Positions 63,648 to 64,000 of a stretch of DNA of 64,000 bases are shown in pieces; positions within the stretch are counted from its first letter, which is position 1, and each line of letters starts with the position of its first letter. A model generated the notes under the pieces. It ran no database searches. It was not told the DNA's origin and saw only the letters and a list, made by a program, of their open reading frames with translations. A program made the translations under genes and the position numbers. Where the stretch lies: positions 204,055 through 268,054 of the forward strand of contig NZ_WTWX01000001.1 of NCBI RefSeq assembly GCF_009870785.1, in the 5' to 3' direction. Source of the stretch: Paenibacillus sp. An7 (GTDB lineage Bacteria > Bacillota > Bacilli > Paenibacillales > Paenibacillaceae).

Positions 63648-64000
63648 TTACCTTTTCATAAACGCTTCTACCTTTCTTCTTATTTCCTCGATCCGCTTCA
63701 TTTTGTTATCCCAACACGCTCTGCTTAAATTCACAGGATATTCTGCCGGGTTCAGTGTCCGTTTATATTCGTCCCACAATAAATGGAGATTACGCTGAGC
63801 AAAATCACGAATTTCTTGAAGGGTTGGAAGATCATATATCAATTCTCCATTTTCGAAAATCGTCTGATGAAGCTCTCTAGCTTCAAATTCGGTAACAAAC
63901 TTTCCAATAAAAGTGTGAACAGGGTGGAACATATGAAGTACTTCTTCCTTGCCCGGTTCTTCCTCTTCAAGTGCAATATAATCTCCTTCTGACTTTCCAT
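63648..64000 (-). CDS. pncB: Nicotinate phosphoribosyltransferase, 3' part
   Basis: The C-terminal about 117 residues of the enzyme that converts nicotinic acid and PRPP to nicotinic acid mononucleotide. The frame is open to the right window edge and the ATG at 63932 is internal: the sequence before it (GDYIALEEEEPGKEVLHMF) continues the protein. The tail HPVHTFIGKFVTEFEARELH, DFAQRNLHLLWDEYKRTLNP and EYPVNLSRACWDNKM is the standard end of this family in Bacillota. It ends 16 bp before the nadD-like gene, so the three genes form a salvage operon. Confidence 0.9.
   Translation of the reverse strand, partial: GKSEGDYIALEEEEPGKEEVLHMFHPVHTFIGKFVTEFEARELHQTIFENGELIYDLPTLQEIRDFAQRNLHLLWDEYKRTLNPAEYPVNLSRACWDNKMKRIEEIRRKVEAFMKR

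Overview
The window reads as chromosomal DNA from a low-GC, endospore-forming Bacillota, most likely Paenibacillus or a close relative. The evidence is a spore-germination gerA-type operon with a sigma-G-like promoter, an S-layer-homology (SLH) anchored surface enzyme, an amidase with a copper-amine-oxidase-like stalk plus AMIN domains, strong AGGAGG ribosome binding sites, frequent TTG/GTG starts and many U-tailed hairpin terminators. I see no rRNA, tRNA, CRISPR array, insertion sequence or prophage.

Layout. (1) 1-5.3 kb: a CoA-transferase (5' end outside the window), an oxalate/formate-family permease and a FabK-like flavoenzyme, followed by a PAS-AAA+-Fis regulator whose sigma54-contacting GAFTGA loop is lost. 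(2) 5.3-6.5 kb: an FAD amino-acid oxidase. (3) 6.6-16.8 kb: a complete mannan-utilisation locus: secreted GH5_8 mannanase, ABC importer without its own ATPase, cytoplasmic GH113 mannanase, two GH130 phosphorylases, an epimerase of the cellobiose/mannobiose type and a LacI-family regulator. A shared 10-12 bp motif and CcpA cre-like sites lie at its promoters. (4) 16.9-21.6 kb: a BNR beta-propeller protein with a small partner, an aldehyde dehydrogenase, a zinc-free MDR reductase and an ArsR-type regulator. (5) 21.6-25.9 kb: a nickel-pincer-cofactor operon, larA homologue-larE-larB-larC1-larC2. (6) 26-30.6 kb: MFS exporter, class I aldolase, cell-wall amidase and a small unknown protein. (7) 30.6-34.2 kb: biotin ECF transporter (bioY-ecfA1-ecfA2-ecfT) plus a CHY zinc-finger gene behind a BirA-like operator. 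(8) 34.2-40.1 kb: a small membrane protein, then a second self-contained ECF transporter of unknown substrate with a PHP hydrolase and a divergent RpiR regulator. (9) 40.2-44 kb: a gerA-B-C germinant-receptor operon. (10) 44.1-49.3 kb: a TetR-controlled operon with an MFS exporter and an ABC exporter. (11) 49.3-50.6 kb: ferritin-like and unknown proteins. (12) 50.7-57.2 kb: a chemoreceptor gene directly followed by a single-module NRPS with a terminal reductase, abutting the decayed 3' end of an ABC exporter gene. (13) 57.4-62 kb: SLH-anchored serine hydrolase, a small repetitive protein and a lactate permease. (14) 62.1-64 kb: NAD salvage genes nadE, nadD-like and the 3' end of pncB.

How the parts work together. 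In the mannan locus the secreted mannanase makes oligosaccharides, the ABC proteins import them, GH113 and the longer-chain GH130 shorten them, and the epimerase converts mannobiose to mannosyl-glucose, which the second GH130 splits with phosphate. The lar operon encodes the three cofactor-building steps (LarB, LarE, LarC) and a LarA-like enzyme that should use the cofactor. The two ECF operons are separate import systems. Many start codons were moved from the longest open frame to the codon that a Shine-Dalgarno sequence supports; these choices are stated per gene. All functional calls rest on motif recognition by eye, without database searches.
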